From positions 690,562 to 747,958 of the forward strand of contig NZ_KE150457.1 in NCBI RefSeq assembly GCF_000411455.1: a stretch of DNA of 57,397 nucleotides. Reading direction: 5' to 3'. Origin of the DNA: Microbacterium sp. oral taxon 186 str. F0373 (lineage in GTDB: Bacteria; Actinomycetota; Actinomycetes; Actinomycetales; Microbacteriaceae). The first letter of the stretch is position 1; each line of letters begins with the position of its first letter. Position numbers and translations under genes: made by a program. Below are positions 44,516 to 52,010 of this stretch, piece by piece. The notes beneath the pieces were generated by a model that had not been told where the DNA came from, did not search any database, and saw only the letters and a program-made list of their open reading frames with translations.

Positions 44516-45726
44516 TGACGTCTATCCTGAGCCGGCCTGTCGCGGAGGCGCCCACACCTGTCGTCCCGGACAGGGCACTTCGGATCGCGATGATCGGTAC
44601 GCGCGGTGTTCCCGCGTCGTACGGCGGCTTCGAGACCGCTGTGGAGGAAGTCGGCAAGCGGCTGGTGGAGCGCGGTCACGACATCACGGTGTACACCCGC
44701 GGATCCGAGCACCGTGAACGCGAATACCTCGGGATGCGGGTCGTGCACCTGCCGGCGCTGCGACAGAAGCAGCTCGAGACCCTCAGCCACACCGGACTGT
44801 CGGCCCTGCACGCGGTGAGCCGCAAGGCTCCGGATGCCGCTTTCGTTTTCAACGCCGCCAACTCTCCGTTCGTGCCGCTGCTGCGCGCTCGCGGCATCCC
44901 TGTCGCTCTTCACATGGACGGCCTCGAGTGGAAGCGTTCGAAGTGGGGCGCACGAGGTCGTGCCTATTACCGGTGGGCCGAGCAGTTCGGCGTGCGGTCC
45001 GCAGATGCCCTGATTGCGGATGCACCCGGCATAGCCGACTACTACGCCGACCAATTCGGTGTGCCTACAGAACTCATCCGCTACGGCGCTCCGATCATCG
45101 AGAGCGCTCCGATCGACGGCATCACCGCGTTGGGCCTTCGACCCGACGGCTACCATCTCGTCGTCGCGCGCTTCGAGCCTGAGAACCATGTGCTCGAGAT
45201 CGTCGAGGGTTACCGAGCTAGCGGGGCGGCGGCGCCGCTGGTGGTCGTCGGCTCAGCGCCCTATGCGGCTGAGTACACCCAGCGCATCCACACCGCGGCG
45301 GCGGGCGACCCGCGCATACGACTTCTCGGTGGCGTGTTCGACCAGGATCTGCTTGACGCGCTGTACTTCCACGCCCGCACCTACGTCCACGGGCACTCCG
45401 TGGGCGGCACCAATCCGTCACTGCTGCGAGCAATGGGAGCCGGCACCGCGGTCATTGCCTGGGACGTGAACTTCAACCGCGAGACACTCGACGACCTCGG
45501 CTGGTTCTTCGAAGACGCGAGCGAGGTCGAGCGCCACTTCACCGACCTGGAGCTGGATCGCGAACAGGTACCCACCCTCTCGGCCGCCGTACAGGCGCGC
45601 GCGAAGGACAACTTCCGCTGGGATGACGTCGCGACCGCCTACGAGAACCTCGCGGGACGCATCGCGGCCGGCTCATCCGTGCACGCATCTGCGCGGCGGG
45701 CACAGCGCGTCGGTGCGACGGTCTGA
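44515..45726 (+). CDS. Glycosyltransferase, DUF1972/GT4 type
   Basis: 403 residues. The N-terminal DUF1972 block IAMIGTRGVPASYGGFETAVEEVGKRLVERGHDITVYTR is characteristic of rhamnosyltransferase-like enzymes acting early in polysaccharide repeat-unit assembly. A GT4 C-terminal half follows (YHLVVARFEPENHVLEIVEGY; GGTNPSLLRAMGAGTAVIAWDV). The start overlaps the previous stop by one base (TGATG), and GAAGGAG precedes it. It probably adds the second sugar; donor and acceptor are unknown. A nested hairpin follows the gene. Confidence 0.9.
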   Translation: MTSILSRPVAEAPTPVVPDRALRIAMIGTRGVPASYGGFETAVEEVGKRLVERGHDITVYTRGSEHREREYLGMRVVHLPALRQKQLETLSHTGLSALHAVSRKAPDAAFVFNAANSPFVPLLRARGIPVALHMDGLEWKRSKWGARGRAYYRWAEQFGVRSADALIADAPGIADYYADQFGVPTELIRYGAPIIESAPIDGITALGLRPDGYHLVVARFEPENHVLEIVEGYRASGAAAPLVVVGSAPYAAEYTQRIHTAAAGDPRIRLLGGVFDQDLLDALYFHARTYVHGHSVGGTNPSLLRAMGAGTAVIAWDVNFNRETLDDLGWFFEDASEVERHFTDLELDREQVPTLSAAVQARAKDNFRWDDVATAYENLAGRIAAGSSVHASARRAQRVGATV

Positions 45727-45768
45727 CACAACGAACGCCCGTGGGCGCATCGCGCCCGGCCGTGTCAG
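45723..45768. terminator. Nested hairpin between convergent glycosyltransferase and phosphatase genes
   Basis: Outer arms CTGACAC (45723-45729) and GTGTCAG (45762-45768) enclose GGGCGC-ATC-GCGCCC. The arms include both stop codons. A likely bidirectional terminator. Confidence 0.55.
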
Positions 45769-46379
45769 TTCGTGGGGGCCATGAGGGCGACGAGACGCTC
45801 CGACAGCCGAACCGCCTCACGAACGCGCCTGGTGTGCTCCGCGAGCCGCGAGCCGTGCGCGTCCGGAAGATCGAGGGGATCGGCGGGTGCTCGCCGCCAC
45901 GGGGACTGCCGTCCTGGCCCAACCCGCCTGTCGGTCACCGGCAGCCTGCCACGATGAGCGTTCAACGCCGCGACGAACTCGTCGACGTCACCGGATGCCG
46001 GCGCGAAGCGGCGCTCGGCGGCGATCTCGCCCAGCGCGACGGCTTCGGCGATCGTGAACACCCGCGAGCGTGAGCGCGGCGACATGACGGCCACGGCGGC
46101 CCGCTCCTCGCGTGTGGCGCCGAGGATCAGCCCCGCTGACTCGATGAGCTCCGCGCTCAGCCGCTGGGCACGATGCTCGGTTGCTGCCTGACGGCTACGT
46201 TCGTCCACGCCGACCGTTTCGGCGGTGACCGCACAGATCATCGCACCGGGCTGCGCCAACCGTCCCGCGCTGACCACTTCGACACGCACACCCCCCTCGC
46301 GGGCGGCGGTCGCAAAGCCGATGGCCATCGCGGGCGAACGACAGACGTTGGCACTGCAGACCATCAGAACCCGCGTCAC
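45765..46379 (-). CDS. Low-molecular-weight protein-tyrosine phosphatase (Wzb-like)
   Basis: 204 residues. The P-loop CSANVCRS (Cys8, Arg14) stands at the N-terminus in VLMVCSANVCRSPAMA. A DPLDLPD segment near residue 165 is in the place of the general-acid DP loop. Such phosphatases reverse the autophosphorylation of BY-kinases that control polymer length, here the kinase at 49296. It is the only leftward gene in the core of the locus, divergent from the flippase gene. A GTG start is used. The segment between P-loop core and DP loop is longer than in Wzb. Confidence 0.88.
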   Translation of the reverse strand: MTRVLMVCSANVCRSPAMAIGFATAAREGGVRVEVVSAGRLAQPGAMICAVTAETVGVDERSRQAATEHRAQRLSAELIESAGLILGATREERAAVAVMSPRSRSRVFTIAEAVALGEIAAERRFAPASGDVDEFVAALNAHRGRLPVTDRRVGPGRQSPWRRAPADPLDLPDAHGSRLAEHTRRVREAVRLSERLVALMAPTN

Positions 46380-46459
46380 GCCTCGCCCCCGTCGTCGTCA
46401 CGACCGACCCACCACGTCGGCCTCTCGCGGCCGCATGCACGCGCAGCGGCCGAAACGGC

Positions 46460-46465
46460 TATCCT
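46460..46465 (+). promoter_or_regulatory. -10 hexamer (TATCCT) of the flippase operon
   Basis: TATCCT would start transcription near 46472, giving a leader of about 120 bases. No clear -35. It lies in the divergent gap between the phosphatase and flippase genes. Confidence 0.5.
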
Positions 46466-46473
46466 AGTGTCCT

Positions 46474-46591
46474 GCGCGCTTGGGGGACTTGCGCGCGAGC
46501 CGGCAGTGGGGTCACGCAGGCGCGTTCGCTCGGGTGGTGAGACGCCGATGCGTGTAGCGTCTCGCGGACACTCCGGCGCATTGGGGGCAGA
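46474..46591 (+). promoter_or_regulatory. 5' leader of the flippase operon with TTGGGGG hairpin loop
   Basis: GCGCGC (46474-46479) pairs with GCGCGC (46491-46496) around an 11-base loop, TTGGGGGACTT. The same heptamer recurs at 46581-46587, just before the GTG start, where GGGGG is the only ribosome-site candidate. Both copies are exact complements of the CCCCCAA motifs of the candidate small RNA. Confidence 0.45.
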
Positions 46592-48070
46592 GTGAACGTG
46601 GGGACACAAGATCGGACGCGGCGCGAGCTGCGCGAAAGCCGTCTTTCAGACCATCGGGACGACGGCGGTGGCGCAAGCCGCGGGCCGAAGAGGGGCATCT
46701 CGCAGATCCGCGACCTCGGCAGCCGTCGCGGGACCATCCTGTCGCTGCTCTCGAGTGCCGGAGCGCGTTTTCTCGTCCTACCGGTGAGCGCCGTCCTCGG
46801 CATCGTGGTCACGCGCCTCATCATCGACCACTTCGGCATCGACACCTACGCCCAGTACATCCTGCTCGTCGGCATCGCCGGGCTCATCCCGTTCAGTGAT
46901 CTGGGTCTCACCGCGGCCATCATGAACGCCGTCGCGGGGGCAGATGACCCCCGTCGGGACAACAATCTGCGACTCGTCCTCGTGTCATGCCTGCGACTGC
47001 TCGCGGGTTGCTGCGTGACGGTCGTCAGCGTGGCGCTCATCCTGTACGCCACGGGCCTCTGGCCGACGCTCCTCGGTTCAGCGCTCACGCCCGAAACGGG
47101 CGCCCTTGCCGCGACGCTCTGCCTCGCCGTGTTCGGCTTCAATCTGCTTATCGCGTTCGGGCAGCGCATCCTCGCCGCACTCGGCATGAACGTCGTCGTC
47201 GTGCTCCTCAGTGCCCTGCAGACCCCGATCGTGCTTCTCGCACTCTGGGCCATGATCCAGCTCGGTGCCGGCGGCGGCTACATCGCCGTCGCCTCCTACC
47301 TCGCCACCGCCCTGATCAGTGGGCTGGCGATCCTCATCGCCGCGCGGATGATCAGCCCGATGCTCGGGAGCGCCCTGCGCGGTGCGGTCGACCGCAAGGT
47401 CAAGGGTGCGCGGGTGTTCAACACGGCGTGGCCGATGCTGATCCAGATGATCGCGCTTCCGATCGCGATGTCATCGGACCGGCTCGTGCTCAGCCTCGTC
47501 GGCACGGTGTCGGATCTGACCCAATACAGCCTCGCAAACCAGATCTTCTCGCCGGTGCTCGCCGTCGTGACCACCGCCGGTTTCGCCCTGTGGCCCGTCT
47601 TCGCCAAAGCACGATCGACCGGCACGAGGGCGCCCGTCTCGCCCGGCAAGATGTCGTTGGTGTTCGCGGGCGCCGCGGCACTCGCGGCGCTGATCCTCGC
47701 CGCCGCGTCGGGCTGGCTCTCCGAGGTCGCCTCCGGCGGCAAGATCCACCTCGACGCGCCGCTGCTCTGGGCATTCGGCGTCTTCATCGTCCTCCAGTCG
47801 GCGAAGTACCCGTTCGGCATGTACTTGACGGATACCTCCGGTCTGCGCTTCCAGGCGTTCTTCATCCTCGGGATGCTGCCGGTGAACCTCGGACTCACGA
47901 TCACCCTGATCCCGGCGCTCGGAGCCGTCGCACCCGTGCTCGGCTCGATCATCGGCGTCCTCTTCTTCCAGTTCATCCCCAACTGGTTCCTCGTCCGCCG
48001 ACGGCTGGCCGCACTGGACGCGCGCACCCTGGAGAAGCACGTCACCGCGAGCACGGAGGTCGACGCGTGA
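46592..48070 (+). CDS. Wzx-like polysaccharide flippase
   Basis: 492 residues, a MATE/MVF-fold membrane protein with about 12-14 helices after a charged cytoplasmic N-terminus of about 45 residues. It would flip lipid-linked repeat units outward. Features include LGIVVTRLIIDHFGIDTYAQYILLVGIAGLIPFSDLGLTAAIMNAV, the typical start of Wzx/RfbX proteins. GTG start with GGGGG five bases upstream; no other Shine-Dalgarno site. The stop overlaps the next GTG (GTGA), beginning a coupled run flippase - glycosyltransferase - BY-kinase. Confidence 0.88.
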   Translation: MNVGTQDRTRRELRESRLSDHRDDGGGASRGPKRGISQIRDLGSRRGTILSLLSSAGARFLVLPVSAVLGIVVTRLIIDHFGIDTYAQYILLVGIAGLIPFSDLGLTAAIMNAVAGADDPRRDNNLRLVLVSCLRLLAGCCVTVVSVALILYATGLWPTLLGSALTPETGALAATLCLAVFGFNLLIAFGQRILAALGMNVVVVLLSALQTPIVLLALWAMIQLGAGGGYIAVASYLATALISGLAILIAARMISPMLGSALRGAVDRKVKGARVFNTAWPMLIQMIALPIAMSSDRLVLSLVGTVSDLTQYSLANQIFSPVLAVVTTAGFALWPVFAKARSTGTRAPVSPGKMSLVFAGAAALAALILAAASGWLSEVASGGKIHLDAPLLWAFGVFIVLQSAKYPFGMYLTDTSGLRFQAFFILGMLPVNLGLTITLIPALGAVAPVLGSIIGVLFFQFIPNWFLVRRRLAALDARTLEKHVTASTEVDA

Positions 48071-49299
48071 GCGCGGGCGCCCGCGCTACCGAGGAGCGCA
48101 CCATCCTGGCGGTGCACCCGGGAGCGGAACTGTTCGGTTCGGACCGCATGTTTCTGGAGAGCGTCATCGGGCTCGCCGGACGGGTGCCGGTGCTGGTCGC
48201 ACTGCCGGAGGAAGGACCGCTCGCCGACCGCATTCGCGCCGCCGGCGTCACCGTCGTCACGGTTCCCATGCTCGTCCTCCGAAAGTCCCTGCTGCGCCCG
48301 CGCGGCTGGTACACCCTCGTTCGCGACTCGCTGCGTAATCTCCGCAGCGCGCGGCGTCTCATCGGCCAGCACAGGCCGGCAGCGGTGTACGTCAGCACGG
48401 TCACGCTCCCGCTGTGGGCACCACTCGCGCGCCTTCACCGCGTGCGCGCGGTGACACACGTCCACGAAGCGGAATCGACCGCCAGTGCGGTGGTTCGGCG
48501 GGTGCTCTACGCACCGCTGCTCGCCACCGACCGCATCGTCGTCAACAGCGAGTTCAGCCGGCGCACGCTCCTTCGGTCCTACTCCGCGCTCGCGGCGCGC
48601 ACCGAGGTCGTGCTCAACGGCGTGCCGGGACCCTCCGCCCCCACGCCGCTGCGCACGCAGGCCCCCGACCCCCTGCGCCTCCTGTTCGTCGGGCGCCTGT
48701 CGCCGCGCAAGGGGCCACAGGTCGCCGTCGCCGCGCTGGGGATCCTCACCGAGGAAGGCACGAACGCCACACTGGATGTGCTGGGCACGGCGTTCACTGG
48801 ATACGAGTGGTTCGAGCAGGAGCTGCGCGACCAGACCGAAAGACTCGGACTCGTCGACCGCGTCCGTTTCCTCGGCTTCGAGAGCGACGTATGGCCTCGC
48901 CTGGATGCGGCGGACATCCTCCTGGTGCCGTCCATCGTCGACGAGCCGTTCGGCAACACCGCTGTCGAGGGCGTGCTCGCCCAGCGCCCGGTCGTCGCCA
49001 GCGATACGAGCGGGTTGCGTGAAGCGGCGGGCGGCTACGCGTCGACCCGACTGGTCACCCCCGACGACCCGCGCGCACTCGCCGACGCGGTCGCGGGATT
49101 CTGCGACCAGTGGGCGGCGGTCGCCACCGCGACCGGGCGCAGCGCCGCGGAGGCCGACGAAAGGCACCACACCGACCGGTACCGCTCGAGTGTCGCGAGG
49201 CTCGTCACCGCCGTTCACTGGAAGACGACGCCCGGTGCGGCCGACGGACGCGCGGCGCTACGCTCGGGTACCGACCGGCTGAAGGGACAGACGCGGTGA
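48067..49299 (+). CDS. Glycosyltransferase, GT4 family
   Basis: 410 residues. GT-B fold: N-terminal acceptor half (ILAVHPGAELFGSDRMFLESVIGLAG) and C-terminal donor half (LRLLFVGRLSPRKGPQVAVAALGIL, VRFLGFESDVWPRLDAADILLVPS). The E-x7-E motif is in EPFGNTAVEGVLAQRPVVASDTSGL. It adds a sugar to the repeat unit in the cytoplasm; specificity is not visible. Coupled on both sides by 4-bp GTGA overlaps. Confidence 0.92.
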   Translation: MSAGARATEERTILAVHPGAELFGSDRMFLESVIGLAGRVPVLVALPEEGPLADRIRAAGVTVVTVPMLVLRKSLLRPRGWYTLVRDSLRNLRSARRLIGQHRPAAVYVSTVTLPLWAPLARLHRVRAVTHVHEAESTASAVVRRVLYAPLLATDRIVVNSEFSRRTLLRSYSALAARTEVVLNGVPGPSAPTPLRTQAPDPLRLLFVGRLSPRKGPQVAVAALGILTEEGTNATLDVLGTAFTGYEWFEQELRDQTERLGLVDRVRFLGFESDVWPRLDAADILLVPSIVDEPFGNTAVEGVLAQRPVVASDTSGLREAAGGYASTRLVTPDDPRALADAVAGFCDQWAAVATATGRSAAEADERHHTDRYRSSVARLVTAVHWKTTPGAADGRAALRSGTDRLKGQTR

Positions 49300-50687
49300 C
49301 GCTCCACGACTATTTCTCCGCACTGCGAAAGCGATGGGCGCTGCTTCTCGTCCTCACCATCCTCGGTGCGGCCCTCGGGTACGGGTACGGGACACTGCAG
49401 ACCGACACGTACCGCGCCCAGTCCTCCGTCGTGATCGTGCCGGCTCGTGGGGACACCACCAGTGAGCTCGTCCAGGGATCGAACTACGTCCAGGGGCTCG
49501 TCGCGACCTACACGGTGGTCGCCACGTCTCCCGTGGTCCTCGATCGGGTCATCGCGAGCCTGGGGCTCGACACGACCTCGCGCGACCTGGCGCGCATCGT
49601 GAGCGTCAGCTCCCCTCTCGACACGACCGTGCTCGAGATCGCCGTGAGCGGCGCGGATCCCGGCCAGATCACCCGCATCGCCAACGCCGTGTCGAACGAG
49701 CTCGCGGATGCCGTGGAGAACCTGTCACCTCAGACGACCTCCTCCGGGCCCGCGGTACGCGTGGAACAGATCAGCCCCGCAAGCGAACCGCGCTCTCCCA
49801 TCGCGCCCAACACGCGCCTGCTCGCCGTCATCGGCGCCCTCATCGGGCTGCTCGCGGCGGCGGTCATCGCCATCCTGCGACAGGTCCTGACCACACGCCT
49901 CGTCTCGCGCGCGGACATCGCCGAGGTCACCGATATCGCCGTCCTCGGCCAGATCCCCGTCAACACGACGGGGGTACCGCTGGCCGTCGCCGTTCGCGAC
50001 ACCGCGTCGGGCTCGCTCGCCGAGGCGGTGCGAACCGTCGCGGCATCCCTGCGCTTTGCCAACGTGGACGGCGAGGCGAGGGTCGTCCTCGTGACATCGC
50101 CGGAATCCGGCGATGGCAAGTCCTCCATCGCTCTCACGCTCGCCGCGATCGCGGCCGAGCAGGACCAGCGGGTTCTGCTCATCGACGCCGACCTGCGCCG
50201 GGGCACCGTGGCCGACGTGACCGGCTTCGAGGGCGCGGTCGGTCTGACCACCGTGCTTCTGGGAGATGTCACCCTCGATGACGCCGCCGAAGCATGGGGA
50301 GAGTCGGGGCTGCGCGTGCTCACCAGTGGCGCGACGCCGCCGAACCCAGGTCAGCTGCTCGCTTCGGGTCATCTCCGGCAACTGCTCGCACAGGTGCGAG
50401 AAGAGTTCGATCTCGTCGTGGTCGACAGCCCGCCGGTGCTCGCCGTGAGCGACGCACTGTGGCTGGCGCCGGCCGTCGAAGGGATCATCGTCGTCGCTCG
50501 GTCGCGGCGAACGAAGCGCGAAGCTCTGGCTCGCACACTCGCCGAACTCGAGGCAACGCGCACGCGGATCATGGGCATCGTGCTGAACGACGTGAAGCGT
50601 GTGGCGTCGAGCCCCTACTACGAGAGGGCCGAGGTCCCTCACGCCGGTCGGTCGACATGGTTCTTGCGCGGTCGTCGACGAGGCTGA
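49296..50687 (+). CDS. Fused Wzz-type chain-length regulator and BY-kinase
   Basis: 463 residues. The N-terminal Wzz domain (LHDYFSALRKRWALLLVLTILGAALGYGYG) and second helix (about 170-190) span the membrane around an outside domain. The cytoplasmic kinase has Walker A SPESGDGKSS (Lys275), Walker A' LLIDADLRRGT and Walker B LVVVDSPPV. This single-chain form is common in Gram-positive actinobacteria and controls polymer length. The usual C-terminal tyrosine cluster is reduced to one YY pair (SPYYER). Coupled to the previous glycosyltransferase by GTGA. Confidence 0.92.
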   Translation: MTLHDYFSALRKRWALLLVLTILGAALGYGYGTLQTDTYRAQSSVVIVPARGDTTSELVQGSNYVQGLVATYTVVATSPVVLDRVIASLGLDTTSRDLARIVSVSSPLDTTVLEIAVSGADPGQITRIANAVSNELADAVENLSPQTTSSGPAVRVEQISPASEPRSPIAPNTRLLAVIGALIGLLAAAVIAILRQVLTTRLVSRADIAEVTDIAVLGQIPVNTTGVPLAVAVRDTASGSLAEAVRTVAASLRFANVDGEARVVLVTSPESGDGKSSIALTLAAIAAEQDQRVLLIDADLRRGTVADVTGFEGAVGLTTVLLGDVTLDDAAEAWGESGLRVLTSGATPPNPGQLLASGHLRQLLAQVREEFDLVVVDSPPVLAVSDALWLAPAVEGIIVVARSRRTKREALARTLAELEATRTRIMGIVLNDVKRVASSPYYERAEVPHAGRSTWFLRGRRRG

Positions 50688-51907
50688 GGCCCGCCTCCGC
50701 CTGGCGGACACCGATCAGCGGAGAGGCGCTGATGGCGTTCGCGGTCGCCGTGGCGTCCGCGCAGCGGATCCGACTGCCGCTGGACATCCCGCTCGGCGTC
50801 GCCGTCTGCGCGCTGCTGCTGCCGGTCACACTCCGCGCGCTGCGTCAGTACCGGTTCGCGCCGACGATCGCGGTCTTCGCGGTCCTGGCGATCGCGAACG
50901 GCATCGTCCTCACCGAGCTCACGCGCGGGTGGGCCGGGACGAGCACGCGCATGGCGACAGCGAACTCGATCCTCCTCCTCGGGGTGGTCGTCACCGCGAT
51001 CGCGCTCCTCTGGGTCCGCTCCCTCATCGGAGCGCAGATGATGGTCCTCGGGTTCGGGGTAGGAGTGCTGCTGTCGGTGGCATCTCGGGGAATCAACTGG
51101 GACAACCCGTGGAAGTTCACCTTCGCGGTTCCGTGCATCCTGATCGCGCTCTCTTTACCGCGCGTTTGGGGACATCGGCGAGCCCAGATCGCGGTGCTCT
51201 TCGTCCTCGCGGCGGTGTCCGCGCTCCAGGATTCCCGCTCGCTCACCGGCATGCTCGTCGTCGTCATGGCGCTCCTCTTCACGCAGGGGGCGCCGGGAAC
51301 GTCGACGTCAGGGCGCGCCGCCCTGGTCGCGACCCGCGTCGCGCTCGTCGGCGTGGGCGGATACTTCCTCATCCAAGCCGCACTCCTCGACGGGGCGCTG
51401 GGCGAACAGGCCCAGGCGCGCTCCGTCGCCCAGATCGAGCGGTCCGGCTCCCTCCTGACGGGTGGTCGCCCCGAGTTGGGCGCCTCGATCGCGTTGCTCA
51501 CCGCCCATCCGTGGGGATACGGGTCGGGCGTCTTCCCCACCGGCGAACAGGTCCAGGTCGCTAAGCAGGGTATGGTCGCTCTCGGCTACGACCCCGACAA
51601 CGGCTACGTCAATCGCTACATGTTCGGCAACGGGTTCGAGGTGCACAGCCTCACCGGTGACCTCTGGATCCTCTTCGGTGTGCTCGGCCTCGCCTTCGCC
51701 GTCGTGCTCGCCCTCGCCGTCGGAGCGAGCCTCGTCATCCGGCTGGCATCGGGGACGGTGAGCGCTGTCGGTGCGTTCCTCGCACTGCGGCTGATGTGGG
51801 ACCTCGCGTTCAGCCCGATCGGAAGCGCGGCACTCACCCTCGCCGTGACGCTGGCGGTGCTTCTGCCCGCCGTCGGTGAACGGAAGCCGCCACCCGCATC
51901 GCCGTGA
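50657..51907 (+). CDS. Wzy/O-antigen-ligase-like membrane protein
   Basis: 416 residues with about ten hydrophobic segments and a large outside loop rich in charged residues (QAQARSVAQIERSGSLLTGGRPELG, about 250-330). Topology and place in the locus fit the polymerase (Wzy) or ligase class that joins flipped repeat units. The arginine in SGSLLTGGRPELG stands where WaaL/Wzy proteins carry functional arginines. The chosen ATG 50657 overlaps the kinase gene by 31 bases; a second ATG lies at 50731. Primary sequence is poorly conserved in this class, so function rests on topology and context. Confidence 0.78.
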   Translation: MVLARSSTRLRPASAWRTPISGEALMAFAVAVASAQRIRLPLDIPLGVAVCALLLPVTLRALRQYRFAPTIAVFAVLAIANGIVLTELTRGWAGTSTRMATANSILLLGVVVTAIALLWVRSLIGAQMMVLGFGVGVLLSVASRGINWDNPWKFTFAVPCILIALSLPRVWGHRRAQIAVLFVLAAVSALQDSRSLTGMLVVVMALLFTQGAPGTSTSGRAALVATRVALVGVGGYFLIQAALLDGALGEQAQARSVAQIERSGSLLTGGRPELGASIALLTAHPWGYGSGVFPTGEQVQVAKQGMVALGYDPDNGYVNRYMFGNGFEVHSLTGDLWILFGVLGLAFAVVLALAVGASLVIRLASGTVSAVGAFLALRLMWDLAFSPIGSAALTLAVTLAVLLPAVGERKPPPASP

Positions 51908-52010
51908 CGTGACATGAGGTGAGAAGTGTCTCATGTGGAAAGCGGGCTGTTTTCGCCGTGTTTACATGAACCTGCTCCTTCCCGTCCGCGCCACCCCGAA
52001 AGCGCTCCCC

